NCBI RefSeq assembly: GCF_018294505.1
Contig: NC_057795.1
Location: 233,799,035 to 233,863,034 of the forward strand
Length of the DNA stretch: 64,000 nucleotides
DNA from: Triticum aestivum
Lineage: Eukaryota > Streptophyta > Magnoliopsida > Poales > Poaceae
Direction: 5' to 3'
Shown in pieces: positions 1 to 10,398 of the stretch (positions within the stretch are counted from its first letter, which is position 1; each line of letters starts with the position of its first letter). A program made the translations under genes and the position numbers. A model generated the notes under the pieces. The model made no database searches. It was given only the letters and a program-made list of their open reading frames with translations, and was not told the DNA's origin.

Positions 1-300
1 CCTCGTTTCAGTGGCACCGATTGCATCACCTCGGTAAGACCGAAGTGGAGCAATAAGGCAAAAGAAAGGTTGGCATGCTGTCTTGGTGGGACCGATTGAA
101 AAACTCGGTGAGACCGAAATGATTGTAACAAGTTATAGAAGGTTTAGCAAGCATCTCGGTGGGACCGATTGCAAAACTTGGCGGGACCGAAATAATTGCA
201 AGTGGTTACAAAAGGTTTGGCATGCCATCCGGTGGGACCGAGAACCATATCGGTGGATCCAATTTGTTAGGGTTTGGCTGTGGCAGTGCCCAGATGAACT
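1..300. repeat. 73-75-bp tandem repeat with CGGTGGGACCGA motifs
   Basis: About four diverged units follow each other with periods of 75, 73 and 73 bases (equivalent positions near 11, 86, 159 and 232). Each unit holds two copies of a CGGTGGGACCGA-like box about 22 bases apart, the first usually followed by TTG and the second by AAAT. The boxes are near-palindromic (CGGT...ACCG). The array runs off the left edge, so its full length is unknown. I do not recognise the parent element. Short frames through it are by-products of the repeat. Confidence 0.7.
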
Positions 301-405
301 CGGTGGGTCCGGATAGGGAAATTTTTGTGGGGCCGAGTTGGAACGAAGGGTTTTGGACAGATTTGGATAGAGAAATTGGTTGAGGGTTTTGGAGCAATAT
401 CACTA

Positions 406-729
406 GGAAAAATTATGTTATTGCCACTCAAGATTTTGCCAATTTTCCTTATGCCATTCTAGATTTTGACATTTCACTTTTGCCACTCTTAGCTTTTGAA
501 AATTATCACAATTTCCATTATGTGGCAAAAGCAAAATAATTTTATTTCATTTTTGCCACTCTTAGCTTTTGAAATGTATCATAATTGCCACTCCAAAAAT
601 TTGCTTTTGCCACAGGAATGGCAATTGTGATAATTGTCAAAAACTAAGAGTGGCAAAAGTGAAATATAAAAATCTAGAGTGGATAAGGAAAACTGGCAAA
701 ATCTACAGTGGTAAAAACAAAATTTTCCC
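406..729. mobile_element. Fold-back MITE, Mutator-type (9-bp TSD)
   Basis: The first bases (GGAAAAATTATGTTATTGCC) pair with the reverse complement of the last bases, and the pairing continues inward over most of the 324 bp, including matching 'gccactcttag' and 'ctaagagtggc' arms. The whole element could fold into one long hairpin. It is flanked by a perfect 9-bp direct repeat, atatcacta, at 397-405 and 730-738. A 9-bp duplication is the hallmark of Mutator-like transposases, so this is best read as a non-autonomous MULE-derived MITE. It encodes nothing. Confidence 0.85.
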
Positions 730-738
730 ATATCACTA

Positions 739-2159
739 AGCACTTGAGCAAAAATAGCATAATCAAAACCTCATACCCTTTTAATAGTATTGGCTTTCCA
801 CATTGACTTAACCAAAAATGTGGAGTCTTGAGCCTTTGCCAATCCATGTCCTTAGCATTTTGAATGGGGTCCACATCCTCTTGTCCTTGCCATGCCACTA
901 CTAAACTTGTCTGAAATATACTAGATAAAACTATTAGTCCAACAAAAGATATGTTGACATTAATTACCAAAACCACCAAGGGAGGGCTTGTGCTTTCAGC
1001 GATATACCGTTGGAAAGCTGTGGACATGAGGATCACAACCTAAGTTGAATATTTGGCAAAATATACATGGTTTAAGAGTAGTTTTACAAACCATTTTTTC
1101 ATATAAAAACGTGAATCCCATGTCTAAATTATTTATCGGAATGAGGCAAATGGTTCGGCATTGGAAAGCTGATGCAAATACGCTCATTCCACATATAGAA
1201 AGTTTTCTATGTTCCCTATGGTTAAGCAGCAATTTTAAAATACCGGAGTTTCTAAAATCGAACAGTCGAGCTAGTGTTTTAGGTGCAATTTGAAAATGGC
1301 GAATCTCATTCATGGAAATGATACGGTTTTGGAAAGCTTATGAAAATACGCTTTTTTCATACAAAAAGTTTCTTCCAATTTTCAACGCTTTAAAAGTAAT
1401 TTAGAAAATGGTTTGTCGAAAGTAATGAAGTTCCACTGAGTTCGTATTTTCATGTTATTTTTTAAGCGGTTTGTCGGAATGCATCAAATGATATGGCGTT
1501 TGAAAGCTTGAAGAAATGTGAAACATATATATATATATATATAATATTTCTCCTAGATTATGCTTTTATGTCAATTTTGAAAATGGCTGAAATAGTTTTT
1601 TGGCCATAATTTTCACAAAATTTATCGGAATGAGGCAAATATATATCGTTCGAAAGCTATCAAAAATACGAAACTTCTTCATATATAAAGTTTTGTCTAA
1701 TTCCAAGCCATTTTAAGTAATTTTGAAATCGACCAGATCATGTGTTCTACCTTCATTGCGAAAACAGAGTCTTCGGAAATGCAATGATTAAGAAGTTGAA
1801 CTTTTGGGGCATGTTTGTTCGAACATCAATCTGTTTTTCACGTGTTGCTTTTGCCCATAACTCCCCAACCACTCACTGGAATTGAGGAGCTGATATACCG
1901 ATGGAAAACTGTTGAAAACACGCAAATTTCCCATGTTGATCATTTTTTTCATACCCGCGATGGTTCAAAAGATTTTTTTTAATACGTAAAAACATGTTTT
2001 AACAGTATACATGAAACTTTGAAATCGTTCATCAGAATGTAGCATATAATATAGCGTTTGAGAGCTTATGAATAGGTGCAACGTTTTCATGTAGACATTT
2101 GACTCAAATTCATTGCCATTTGAGAGCAGTTTTAAAAATAGCAAAACAACGTCGTTTTG
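739..2159. repeat. Decayed array of ~155-bp units around a 'TTGGAAAGCT' core
   Basis: No gene is visible here. Seven copies of a loose consensus, roughly 'cGGAATGaggcaaat..tatcGTTGGAAAGCTnatgaaaatacgc', lie near 1000, 1137, 1300, 1473, 1624, 1878 and 2032. Spacing is about 134-170 bases, with one gap of about 254. Between cores the text is also loosely shared, with 'ttttaaaa', 'cata..aaagtt' and 'ccattt' words. The copies are strongly diverged, so the array is old. A short (AT)n run sits at 1525-1543. This appears to be the DNA into which the framework LINE inserted. Confidence 0.55.
1525..1543. repeat. (AT)n microsatellite
   Basis: About nine AT dinucleotides within the decayed repeat array. 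Confidence 0.8.
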
Positions 2160-2254
2160 CCTTTTTTGAATTAAAACCAAACTTTATTCATTAGAGATAA
2201 ACATTACACATTTTTGAAGATCATTACAATTTCATTTATAGGCTCCTCAAACCA

Positions 2255-2713
2255 TTATGAAGTCAAAGAAAATCTAGATAATCTAGCAAGTTCATGAGCT
2301 ACTTTATTTGCCTCTCTATTACAATGTTTGAATCTAGTCGTGACAAAATCACAGGCATAGTGAAAACAGTACTGAAAAATTGCCGCCGCCGCACCCGCTG
2401 ATTGTCCTCCGTCCTGCATGGTCTCTATCACCTCCAGATTGTCTGAGTTGATGATTATGCGATTACACGCTGCCCTTTGCGCTAGTGTTAGGACAAATTT
2501 GAGTGCGAAAGCTTTAGCCATCAGAACATCCGCACAATAGTCAAACTTTCCATTTCCTCCTACAATGAACCTACCTTTGTTGTCTCTCAAGAGTGCCCCC
2601 ACTGTACCCTTCAGCATGTCATGATCAAAGGAGGCATCAACATTAAGTTTCACAAAACCCCTAGGAGGACAGTACCAGCCCCCCTTTTCGCGGACACCTT
2701 TGGGATGATGCAT
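2255..2713 (-). pseudogene. LINE RNase H-like domain (RVT_3 type), decayed ORF2 C-terminus
   Basis: The 152-residue frame starts with a WxxPPxGxxKLNVDAS pattern and continues with GALLRDNKG, an acidic 'MAKAFALKF' helix, 'IIINSDN' and a final 'HCNREANKVAHELAR'. That order (first Asp in NVDAS, second acidic helix, Asp in NSDN, terminal AxxVAHxLA) is the RVT_3 RNase H fold found at the C-terminus of plant L1 ORF2 proteins, which degrades RNA in the RNA-DNA hybrid. The second-helix glutamate typical of the family reads as Lys here (MAKAFAL rather than MAEAFAL), so catalysis is doubtful. The apparent start Met is not the real start; it is a fragment of a longer ORF2. Confidence 0.85.
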
Positions 2714-2836
2714 TTAAAAAGTTGGATGTGAGGGCTATGACGCCATTGATATCTGATTTGCACTCTGAATTAATTCCTTGTGCTCTAATTTTCATCTTTC
2801 CCACCATACGTACCAAGCTGAAATAGCTAGCATTTC

Positions 2837-3267
2837 TCATACATTTTGGAACCCCAAAATATGCAATTCTTGGTCTGGAAGAAGTAGAAGGTATTCCAAT
2901 ATCACCTCCCTAGCACGATCAACCTCATAAGCTTTATCAATAATCTCATCCATCCCTAGTTTATTCCAAACCTCCTTTTCTTTACTATAGAGGAAAAGCA
3001 TGGGTTTCGTATCTTCTAAACCTTGAGAGAAATTAGGGCAAGAGGGGGAGACATTCATGTGTCTGTTAGCGAGTGTTACCCGGCATGGGAGAGTGCCATG
3101 TAATGTATGCCATATGAAATTTTTTACTTTTGTCAGACAAGATAGCTTCCATATTTGACACCATATAGGATTAGGTGTGATTCGCCCCACCCCATTAGAA
3201 TATTTTAGTTTACTCCCATAATAATAATTCCACTCCATAGAGTAAGTAGACCGAATCGAGAACATAT
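2837..3267 (-). pseudogene. LINE ORF2 zf-RVT segment
   Basis: The frame reads the characteristic zf-RVT block: FSIRSTYSMEW near its start, then 'WCQIWKLSCLTKVKNFIWH', 'LPCRVTLANRHMNVSPSCPNF' and a following region. In intact elements this is a Cys/His cluster after the reverse transcriptase. The expected second Cys/His group is degraded (the C...E..H pattern after CPNF is not intact). The frame begins exactly at the element A insertion, and its upstream part is at 15667-16464. Confidence 0.8.
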
Positions 3268-4192
3268 TGTCGTGGGAAAGCACGGCCACCTATGGGGCCA
3301 TGAGCCCCTTTTGGTTCGGCGGGGAAATGGGCATGTTGCACAAAGAGCAGACAAGCATAACACAACACGACAGAGATCACACGGGAAGTTTTCACCCATG
3401 TTCGGGCCACCGCGAGGCGTAAAACCCTACTCCTGCTCTGGTGGATTGATGGTGGATAATGGTGGAAAGCGCAGCGTTCTTGCCCGACAGGGTTGCCACG
3501 GGGCGAGAGCAGCTATGCGCGTATGAATGCGCGAGGGTTTGAATACTTTCTATGGTTGCCATGGGCCTCCTTTTGTAGATCAAGGGGTCACCATAGTGGC
3601 AAATCAGTCTTTACATACTGATTAGATAGCAAATAGTGCTATCATACCTAACTCTGCAGGCGGACAAAGAGCATTAAATGTGCCGCTTAGTTCACGTCAC
3701 ACCATGCCTGGCAAAGCTTGTCGGGCTGTTTTGCCAGCTTTGCGCCTCCTTGCTTGACATGTCTCTAGATGGTTATCAGGTGGAGGTATCTTATGTAGGA
3801 AGTGGCTGCCATGTGGCAGCGTGCAACCACTTAGTTATTTAGGAGCTTGACACCGCACTAATCGATGACTTGCGTTGCTGTGAGTTGGCGCGGTGGAGTG
3901 GCTTGCCTTCGTGAGTCCCGACAGGCCTGCTGGGACGATCTGGGGGCTTGCTTCCGGGGCGACCCCATCCTCGCCAGCATGCCTACCCGGCAAGGGAGGT
4001 TTTTCCCTTACTGATATCTTGCCTTCTCTTGCTTGACTTGGTATTCTCGACCAGCTATCTGACTCTTCAAAGAGCCAATCCCTTCATACTTGATCTGATC
4101 TAGGTGTTGTAATCTTGTCCTTAGGCTCGGTGGCTTGCTGTCCGTGCACGAGTCAGGGGGGAAACACACACCCTTGTATGTGTACCCCGACA
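3268..4192 (-). repeat. Element A LTR (3' LTR in element orientation)
   Basis: The 925-bp LTR matches 14809-15661 along its length, starting TGTCGTGGGAAA and ending ACCCCGACA on the plus strand. The TATA-like site of the other copy is degraded here (plus strand ccttttgtag). Short frames within it are not genes. Confidence 0.88.
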
Positions 4193-4210
4193 GAAGCCCC
4201 CGGGCCTGAG
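4193..4210 (-). other. Element A polypurine tract
   Basis: On the minus strand this reads CTCAGGCCCGGGGGCTTC directly before the LTR. It closely matches the tract of element F (GGCCCGGGGGCTAC at 58701-58714) and fixes A as minus-oriented. Confidence 0.7.
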
Positions 4211-4584
4211 TTATACATGTCGCTCGACACGTTGGGTTTAGGCCCCAAATAGTGCACGGACATACGGCAGAAGAAGGATGCGTGTATGGAAGTTCGCCAA
4301 GATGACCAGTAAATCCAATGTCCACTTCGCGTAATTACCGTGGGTCGTGGGGGCGTGGGACTGTAGCAACTAATGTAAAACGGTAACTTTTCTGAAGAGT
4401 CGCTTCACCCTCCCACCGTTTCCCCTCAAGAGGGGAAAAACGCGGAAGGATACTGCTCATCCATTGGCTTCCTCGCCTCCCCACATTCTTCCTCCGCAAG
4501 CCAAGCAACTGCCCTCTTTCCTCGCCCACATTGGCTGATTCCCTCCCAATCTCCTTCCCGTGCTTTCACCGCATCTTTACGGAT
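4211..4584. other. Spacer upstream of the element A antisense ORF
   Basis: No gene is seen in this stretch. It lies between the polypurine tract and the ATG at 4585 and would be the promoter and 5' UTR of the plus-strand antisense ORF. No clear TATA box is visible. Confidence 0.4.
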
Positions 4585-4655
4585 ATGGGAAAGAAGACTG
4601 CTGCCAATGGGAAGCAGAGGACCGTCGCGAAAGAGGCAGCCAATGAGGAGAGCAA

Positions 4656-4660
4656 GAGGG
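4656..4660. repeat. TSD of element B, left copy
   Basis: gaggg here and at 10399-10403 flank element B. Removing B and one copy restores the antisense reading frame of element A. Confidence 0.85.
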
Positions 4661-6220
4661 TGATACGTCTCCAACGTATCTATAATTTTTGATTGTTCCA
4701 TGCTATTATATTACCTGTTTTGGATGTTTATGGGCTTTAAATTACACTTCTATATCATTTTTGGGACTAACCTACTAATCGGAGGCCCAGCCCGAATTGC
4801 TATTTTTTCCTATTTCAGTATTTCAAACAAAAGGAATATCAAATGGAGTCCAAACGGAAAGAAACCTTTGGGCGCGATCTTTTTGGAACAAACGCAATCC
4901 AGGAAACTTGGAGTGGACGTCAAGAAGCAGCCACGAGGCAGGAGGGCGTGCCCTAGGGGGGCGTGCCCCCACCCTCTTGGGCCCCTTGAGGCTCCCCTGG
5001 CCTAGCTCCTTAGCCCATATATACTCCCGTACCCTGAAAACATCCAGGGGCACCACGAAAACCTATTTCGACTGCTGCAACCTTCTGTATCCACAAGATC
5101 CCATCTTGCAGCCTTCTCTGGCGCTCCACCGGAGGGGGAATCGACCATGGAGGGCTTCTACATCAACACCATAGCCTCTCCGATGAGTTGTGACCAGTTT
5201 ACCACAGACCTTTGGGTCCATAGTTATTAGCTAGATGGCTTCTTCTCTCTCTTTGAATCTCAATACAAATTTCTCCTCGATCTTCTTGGAGATCTATTCG
5301 ATGTAACTCTTTTTGCGGTGTGTTTGTCGAGATCTGATGAATTGTGGGTTTATGATCAAGTTTATCTATGAGAAATATTTGAATCTCCTCTGAATTCTTT
5401 TATGTGTGATTGGTTATCTTTGCAAGTCTCTTCGAATTATCACTTTGGTTTGGCCTACTAGATTGATCTTTCTTGCAATGGGAGAAGTTCTTAGCTTTGG
5501 GTTCAATCTTGCGGTGTCCTTTCCCAGGGATAGCAGGGGCAGCAAGGCACGTATTGTATTGTTTCCATCGAGGATAAAAAGATGGCGTTTATATCATATT
5601 GTTTGAGTTTATCCCTCTACATCATGTCATCTTTCCTAATGCGTTACTCTATTCTTATGAACTTAATACTCTATATGCACGCTGGATAGCGGTCAATGTG
5701 TGGAGTAATAGTAGTAGATGCAGAATCGTTTCGGTCTACTTGTTGCGGACGTGATGCCTATATACATTATCATGCCTAGACAATCTCATAACTATGCACT
5801 TTTCTATCAATTGCTCGACAGTAATTTTTTCACCCACCATAATACTTATGCTATCTTGAGAGAAGCCACTAGTGAAACCTATGGCCCCCGGGTCTATCTT
5901 TTATCACATAAGTTTCCAATCTACTTTATTTTGCAATCTTTACTTTCTCATCTATATCATAAAAATACCAAAAATATTTATCTTATCTTATTATCTCTAT
6001 CACATCTCACATTCACAAGTGGCCATGTAGGGATTGACAACCCCTTTATCGCATTGGTTGCGAGGTTCTTGTTTGTTTGTGTATGTACGAGGGACATGTG
6101 TGGAGCCTCCTACTGGATTGCTACCTTGGTTCTCAAAAACTGAGGGAAATACTTACGCTACTTTGATGCATCACCCTTTCCTCTTCAAGGGAAAACCAAC
6201 ACAGTGCTCAAGAGTTAGCA
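4661..6220 (+). repeat. Element B 5' LTR
   Basis: The 1,560-bp LTR runs TGATACG...TTAGCA and includes a TATA-like catatatac near 5016-5024 in the expected U3/R position. The matching part of the 3' LTR is 9081-10398. Frames inside are shadows. Confidence 0.85.
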
Positions 6221-6231
6221 AGAAGGATTTC

Positions 6232-6249
6232 TGGCGCCGTTGCCGGGGA
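6232..6249 (+). other. Element B primer-binding site (tRNA-Asp)
   Basis: TGGCGCCGTTGCCGGGGA is complementary to the 3' end of plant tRNA-Asp(GUC) including its CCA, 11 bases after the LTR end. This tRNA would prime minus-strand DNA synthesis. Confidence 0.8.
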
Positions 6250-6439
6250 GGTCTTCACTCAAGTCAAGACATACCAAGTACCCATCACAAACTCATCTCC
6301 CTCGCATTACATTATTTGCCATTTGCCTCTCGTTTTCCTCTCCCCCACTTCACCATTGCCGTTTTATTCGCCCTCTCTTTTCCGTTCGCCTCTTTTTCGC
6401 TCGCCTCTTGTGTGCTTGTGTGTTGGATTGCTTGTCACG

Positions 6440-6715
6440 ATGGCTCAAGATAATACTAAATTGTGTGACTTTTCCAATACCAACAATAATGATTTCCTTA
6501 GCACTCCGATTGCTCCTCTTAATGATGCTAAATTTGGTAAAAGTGGGATTGGAGAGGTAAAAACTTTACATAGCATTGAACCCACTATTTTGGATTTCAA
6601 GGAATTTAATTATGATAATTGTTCTTTAATAGATTGTATTTCCTTGTTGCAATCCATGTTTAATTCACCTCATGCTTATAGTCAAAATAAAGCTTTTACC
6701 AAACATATCTTATGA
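6440..6715 (+). pseudogene. Element B gag N-terminus, deleted
   Basis: ATG at 6440 opens MAQDNTKLCDFSNTNNNDF, the same start as the gag of O2 (MTQENTKLCDFSNTNNNDF). After about 35 residues it jumps straight to the spacer before the protease (EPTILDFKEFNYDNCSLIDC). The core gag domain seen in O2 (PRNSIDSWNKCKDAF and following) is missing through an internal deletion. The frame stops at 6713 because a second small deletion, between CATAT and CTTATGAGG, moves the protease into another frame. Confidence 0.75.
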
Positions 6716-7217
6716 GGAAAAACTTGAATTAGAAGTTTCTATCCCTAGAAAAATTTATGATGAGTGGGAACCTACTCTTAAAATTAAAATTAAAGATCAT
6801 GAATGCTATGCTTTGTGTGATTTGGGTGCTAGTGTTTCCACGATTCCAAAAACTTTACGTGATGTGCTAGGTTTCCGTGAATTTGATGATTGCTCTTTAA
6901 ACTTGCACCTTGCGGATTCCACTATTAAGAAACCTATGGGAAGGATTGATGATGTTCTTATTGTTGCGAATAGGAATTATGTGCCCGTAGATTTTATCGT
7001 TCTTGATATAGATTGCAATTTTTCATGTCCTATTATTCTTGGTACACCTTTCCTTAGAACGATTGGTGTAATTATTGATATGAAGGAAGGGAATATTAGA
7101 TTCCAATTTCCATTAAGGAAAGGCATGGAACACTTCCCCAGAAAGAAAGTCAAATTATCTTATGAATCTATTATGCGAGCCACTTATGAGTTGAATACCA
7201 AAGATGGCAATACTTAG
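6672..7217 (+). pseudogene. Element B aspartic protease domain
   Basis: The meaningful part starts at EEKLELEVSIPRK. CDLGASVSTIPK is the retropepsin active-site region (D-x-G-A-S, with Leu where Thr/Ser is usual), followed by PVDFIVLDID and the flap and second-strand motif IILGTPFLR. This enzyme would cut the gag polyprotein. The frame ends at an in-frame stop at 7215-7217 with no RT behind it, as in O2, so gag-protease may be the full coding capacity of this group. The start Met given by the frame is not authentic. Confidence 0.8.
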
Positions 7218-9080
7218 ATCGTTTCTCGCTTTTATGCCTAGCTAGGGGCGTTAAACGATAGCGCTTGTTGGGAGGCAACCCAATTTTATTTTAGTTCCTT
7301 GCTTTTTGCTTCTGTTTACTAATAAATAAATCATCTAGCTTCTGTTTAGATGTGGTTTTATTTTTTAATTAGTGTTTGTGCCAAGTAGAACCTATAGGAT
7401 AACCTACGGTGATAGTTAATTTGATTCTGCTGAAAACAGAAACTTTTGCACGCACGAGAATAATTTTAATAAATCACAGAAACGTGATTTTTAGTTGATT
7501 CTTTTTGCAGTAGATCAATATACAAATTTCCCAGAACTTCCTATTTTTGTAGGATTTCTAGAGTTCCAGAAGTAATCGAAAGTTACATATTGGTCCAGAC
7601 TGTTTTGTTTTGACAGATTCTATTTTTCGTGTGTTGATAGCTTATTTTGATGCATCTATGGCTAGTATCGGGGGGGGGAGTATGAACCATAGAGAAGTTG
7701 GAATAAAGTAGGTTGAACACCAATATAAATAAAGAATGAGTTCATTACAGTACCTTATGTGGTGGTTTTTCTTTCTTGCACTAACGGAGCTTGTGAGATT
7801 TCCTATTGAGTTTTGTGTTGTGAAGTTCTCAAGTTTTGATGGACTATGGAATAAGGAGTGGCAAGAGCCTAAGCTTGGGGATGCCCATGGCACTCCAAGA
7901 TAATCCAAGGACAACCAAAAGCCTAAGCTTGGGGATTCCCAGGAAGGCATCCCCTCTTTCGTCTTCGTCTATGGGTAACTTTACTTGGAGCTATATTTTA
8001 ATTCGCCACATGATATGTGTTTTGCTTGGAGCGTCTAGTATGATATGAGTATTTGCCTTTTAGTTTACCACAATCATCCTTTCTGTACACACCTTTTGGG
8101 AGAGACACACTTGATCCGGGATTTATTAGAATACTCTATGTGCTTCACTCATATCTTTTGAGCTAGACAATTTTGCTCTAGTACTTCACTTATATCTTTT
8201 TAGAGCACGGCGGTGGCTTTATTTTGTGGAAATTATTGATCTCTCATGCTTCACTTATATTATTTTGAGAGTCTTTTAGAACAGCATGGTATTTGCTATG
8301 GTTATAAAATTGGTCCTGTAATGATGGGCATCCAAGTTGGGTATAATAAAAACTATCATAGAAAGTGCATTAAACATTATGATCAATTTGATGCTTGATG
8401 ATTGTTTTGAGATATAAAGGTGGTAATGTTAGAGTCATGCTAGTGGGGAAATTATGAAATTGAGAAATACTTGTGTTAAAGTTGGCAAGTCCCGTAGCAT
8501 GCACGTATGGTAAAAGTTGTGTAACAAATTTGTTGCATGGAGTGCTCTTTTGATTGCCTTCCATATGTGTGGAGGTCGGGATCGTGCGATGGTTAACTCC
8601 TACCAACCCTTCCCCTATGAGCATGCATAGTAGTACTTTGCTTCGAGGGCAAATAAACTTCTGCAATAAGTATATGAGTTCTTTATGACTAATGTGAGTC
8701 CATGGATCATACGCACTCTCACCCTTCCACCATTGCTAGCCTCTCTTATGCCATGCAACTTTCGCCGGTATTATACACCCACCATTTACCTTCCTCAAAA
8801 CAGCCACCATACCTACCTATTATGGCATTTCCATAACCATTCTGAGATATATTGCCATGCAACTTCCCACCGTTCCGTTTATTATGACACGCTCCATCAT
8901 TGTCATATTGCTTTTGCATGATCATGTAGTTGACATCGTATTTGTGGCAAGGCCACCTTCATAATTCTTTCCTACATGTCACTCTCGATTCATTGCATAT
9001 CCCGGTACACCGCCGGAGGCATTCACATAGAGTCATATTTTTTTCTAAGTATTGAGTTGTAATTCTTGAGTTGTAAATCA
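7218..9080. other. Element B non-coding internal 3' region
   Basis: I see no coding here in either direction beyond short chance frames. The AT-rich text parallels O2 41457-43860, which lies in the same place in its element. The run gggggggggag near 7669 and the block 'aagcttggggatgcc' near 7870 are the only purine-rich stretches. The true polypurine tract next to the 3' LTR has been lost in the deletion ending at about 9081. Confidence 0.6.
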
Positions 9081-10398
9081 ATGTCAAGAAGCAGCCGAGG
9101 CGGCCATGAGGCAGGAGGGCGCGCCCTAGGGGGGTGGGCGTGCCCCCCACCATCATGGGCCCCTCGAGGCTCCCCTGACCTACCTCCTTCACCTATATAT
9201 ACTGCCGTACCCTGAAAACATCCACGGGCACCACAAAAACCTATTTCCACTGTCGCAACCTTCTGTATCCGCGAGATCCCATCTTGGAGCCTTCGTCGGT
9301 GCTCCGCTGGAGGGGGAATCGACCACGGAGGGCTTCTACATCAACACCATAGCCTCTCCGATGGGTTGTGAGTAGTTTACCACAGACCTTCGGGGCCATA
9401 GTTATTAGCTAGATGGCTTCTTCTCTCTCATTGAATCTCAATACAAAGTTCTCCTCGATCTTCTTGGAGATCTATTCAATGTAACTCTTTTTGTGGTGTG
9501 TTTGTCGAGATCAGATGAATTGTGGGTTTATGACAAGTTTATCTATGAGAAATATTTGAATCTCCTATGAATTCATTTATGTGTGGTTGGTTATCTTTGC
9601 AAGTCTCTTCGAATTATCAGTTTGGTTTGGCCTGCTAGATTGATCTTTCTTGCAATGGGAGAAGTGCTTAGCTTTGGTTTCAATCTTGCGCTGTCCTTTC
9701 CCAGTGACAGCAGGGGCAGCAAGGCACGTATTTTATTGTTGCCATTGAGGATAAAATGATGGGATTTATATCATATTGTGTGAGTTTATCCCTCTACATC
9801 ATGTCATCTTGCCTAATGTGTTACTCTGTTCTTATGAACTTAATACTCTAGATGCATGCTGGATAACGGTCAATGTGTGGAGTAATAGTAGTAGATGTAG
9901 AATTGCTTCGGTCTACTTGTCGCGGACATGATGCCTATATACATGATCATGCCTAGATAATCTCATAACTATGCACTTTTCTATCAATTGCTCGACAGTA
10001 ATTTGTTCACCCACCGTAATACTTATGCTATCTTGAGAGAAGCCACTAGTGAAACCTATGGCCCCCGGGTCTTCCTTTTATCATATAAGTTTCCAATCTA
10101 CTTTATTTTGCAATCTTTACTTTCCAATCTATATCACGAAAATACCAAAAAATAATTATCTTATCTTATTATCTCTATCAGATCTCACTTTCACAAGTGG
10201 CCGTGAAGGGATTGACAACCCCTTTATCGCATTGGTTGCGAGGTTCTTGTGTGTTTGTGTAGGTACGAGTGACGTGTGTGGAGCCTCCTACTGGATTGAT
10301 ACCTTGGTTCTCAAAAACTGAGGGAAATACTTACACTACTTTGCTACATCACCCTTTCCTCTTCAAGGGAAAACCAACGCAGTGCTCAACAGGTAGAA
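9081..10398 (+). repeat. Element B 3' LTR, 5'-truncated
   Basis: The sequence joins the 5' LTR alignment abruptly at 'tgtcaagaagcagcc' (5' LTR equivalent near 4917) and follows it to the end. About 240 bp of U3 plus the polypurine tract are gone. The short shared word gtcaagaagcag at the joint suggests illegitimate recombination. Confidence 0.8.

Larger units (their letters stand above)
2160..3267 (-). mobile_element. Framework LINE, piece 1 (3' end: RNase H and zf-RVT)
   Basis: This is the 3' part of an L1-type non-LTR retrotransposon on the minus strand. From high to low coordinate it holds a zf-RVT segment, then an RNase H-like segment, then a short 3' UTR with an AATAAA-like signal and a short A-rich tail near 2160 (a T run on the plus strand). 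The upstream edge at 3267 is the insertion point of element A. The LINE reading frame continues at 15667 once A and one TSD copy are removed, giving an uninterrupted zf-RVT reading across the junction. Stops and frame changes mark it as dead. Confidence 0.85.
4661..10398 (+). mobile_element. Element B: Sabrina-like Gypsy-type LTR retrotransposon, internally deleted
   Basis: The 5' LTR (4661-6220) opens TGATACGTCTCC and ends GTTAGCA. The truncated 3' LTR (about 9081-10398) ends GGTAGAA, with one change from the expected CA end. A perfect TSD, gaggg, flanks the element. A primer-binding site for tRNA-Asp follows the 5' LTR. The internal region keeps a gag N-terminus and an aspartic protease domain but no RT, RNase H or integrase. 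The gag core, the end of the internal region and the first ~240 bp of the 3' LTR are deleted. The family name Sabrina is from memory of the LTR sequence style and was not searched. Confidence 0.85.

Noticed and set aside
4008..4701. Minus frames at 4008-4325 and 4335-4701
   Set aside because: They cross the LTR end and polypurine tract of element A and overlap the start of the plus-strand antisense gene.
7642..8048. Paired frames with 'SLGMP/SLGIP' repeats in element B
   Set aside because: Short low-complexity text (cctaagcttgggga repeats) in the non-coding internal region; no counterpart in O2.
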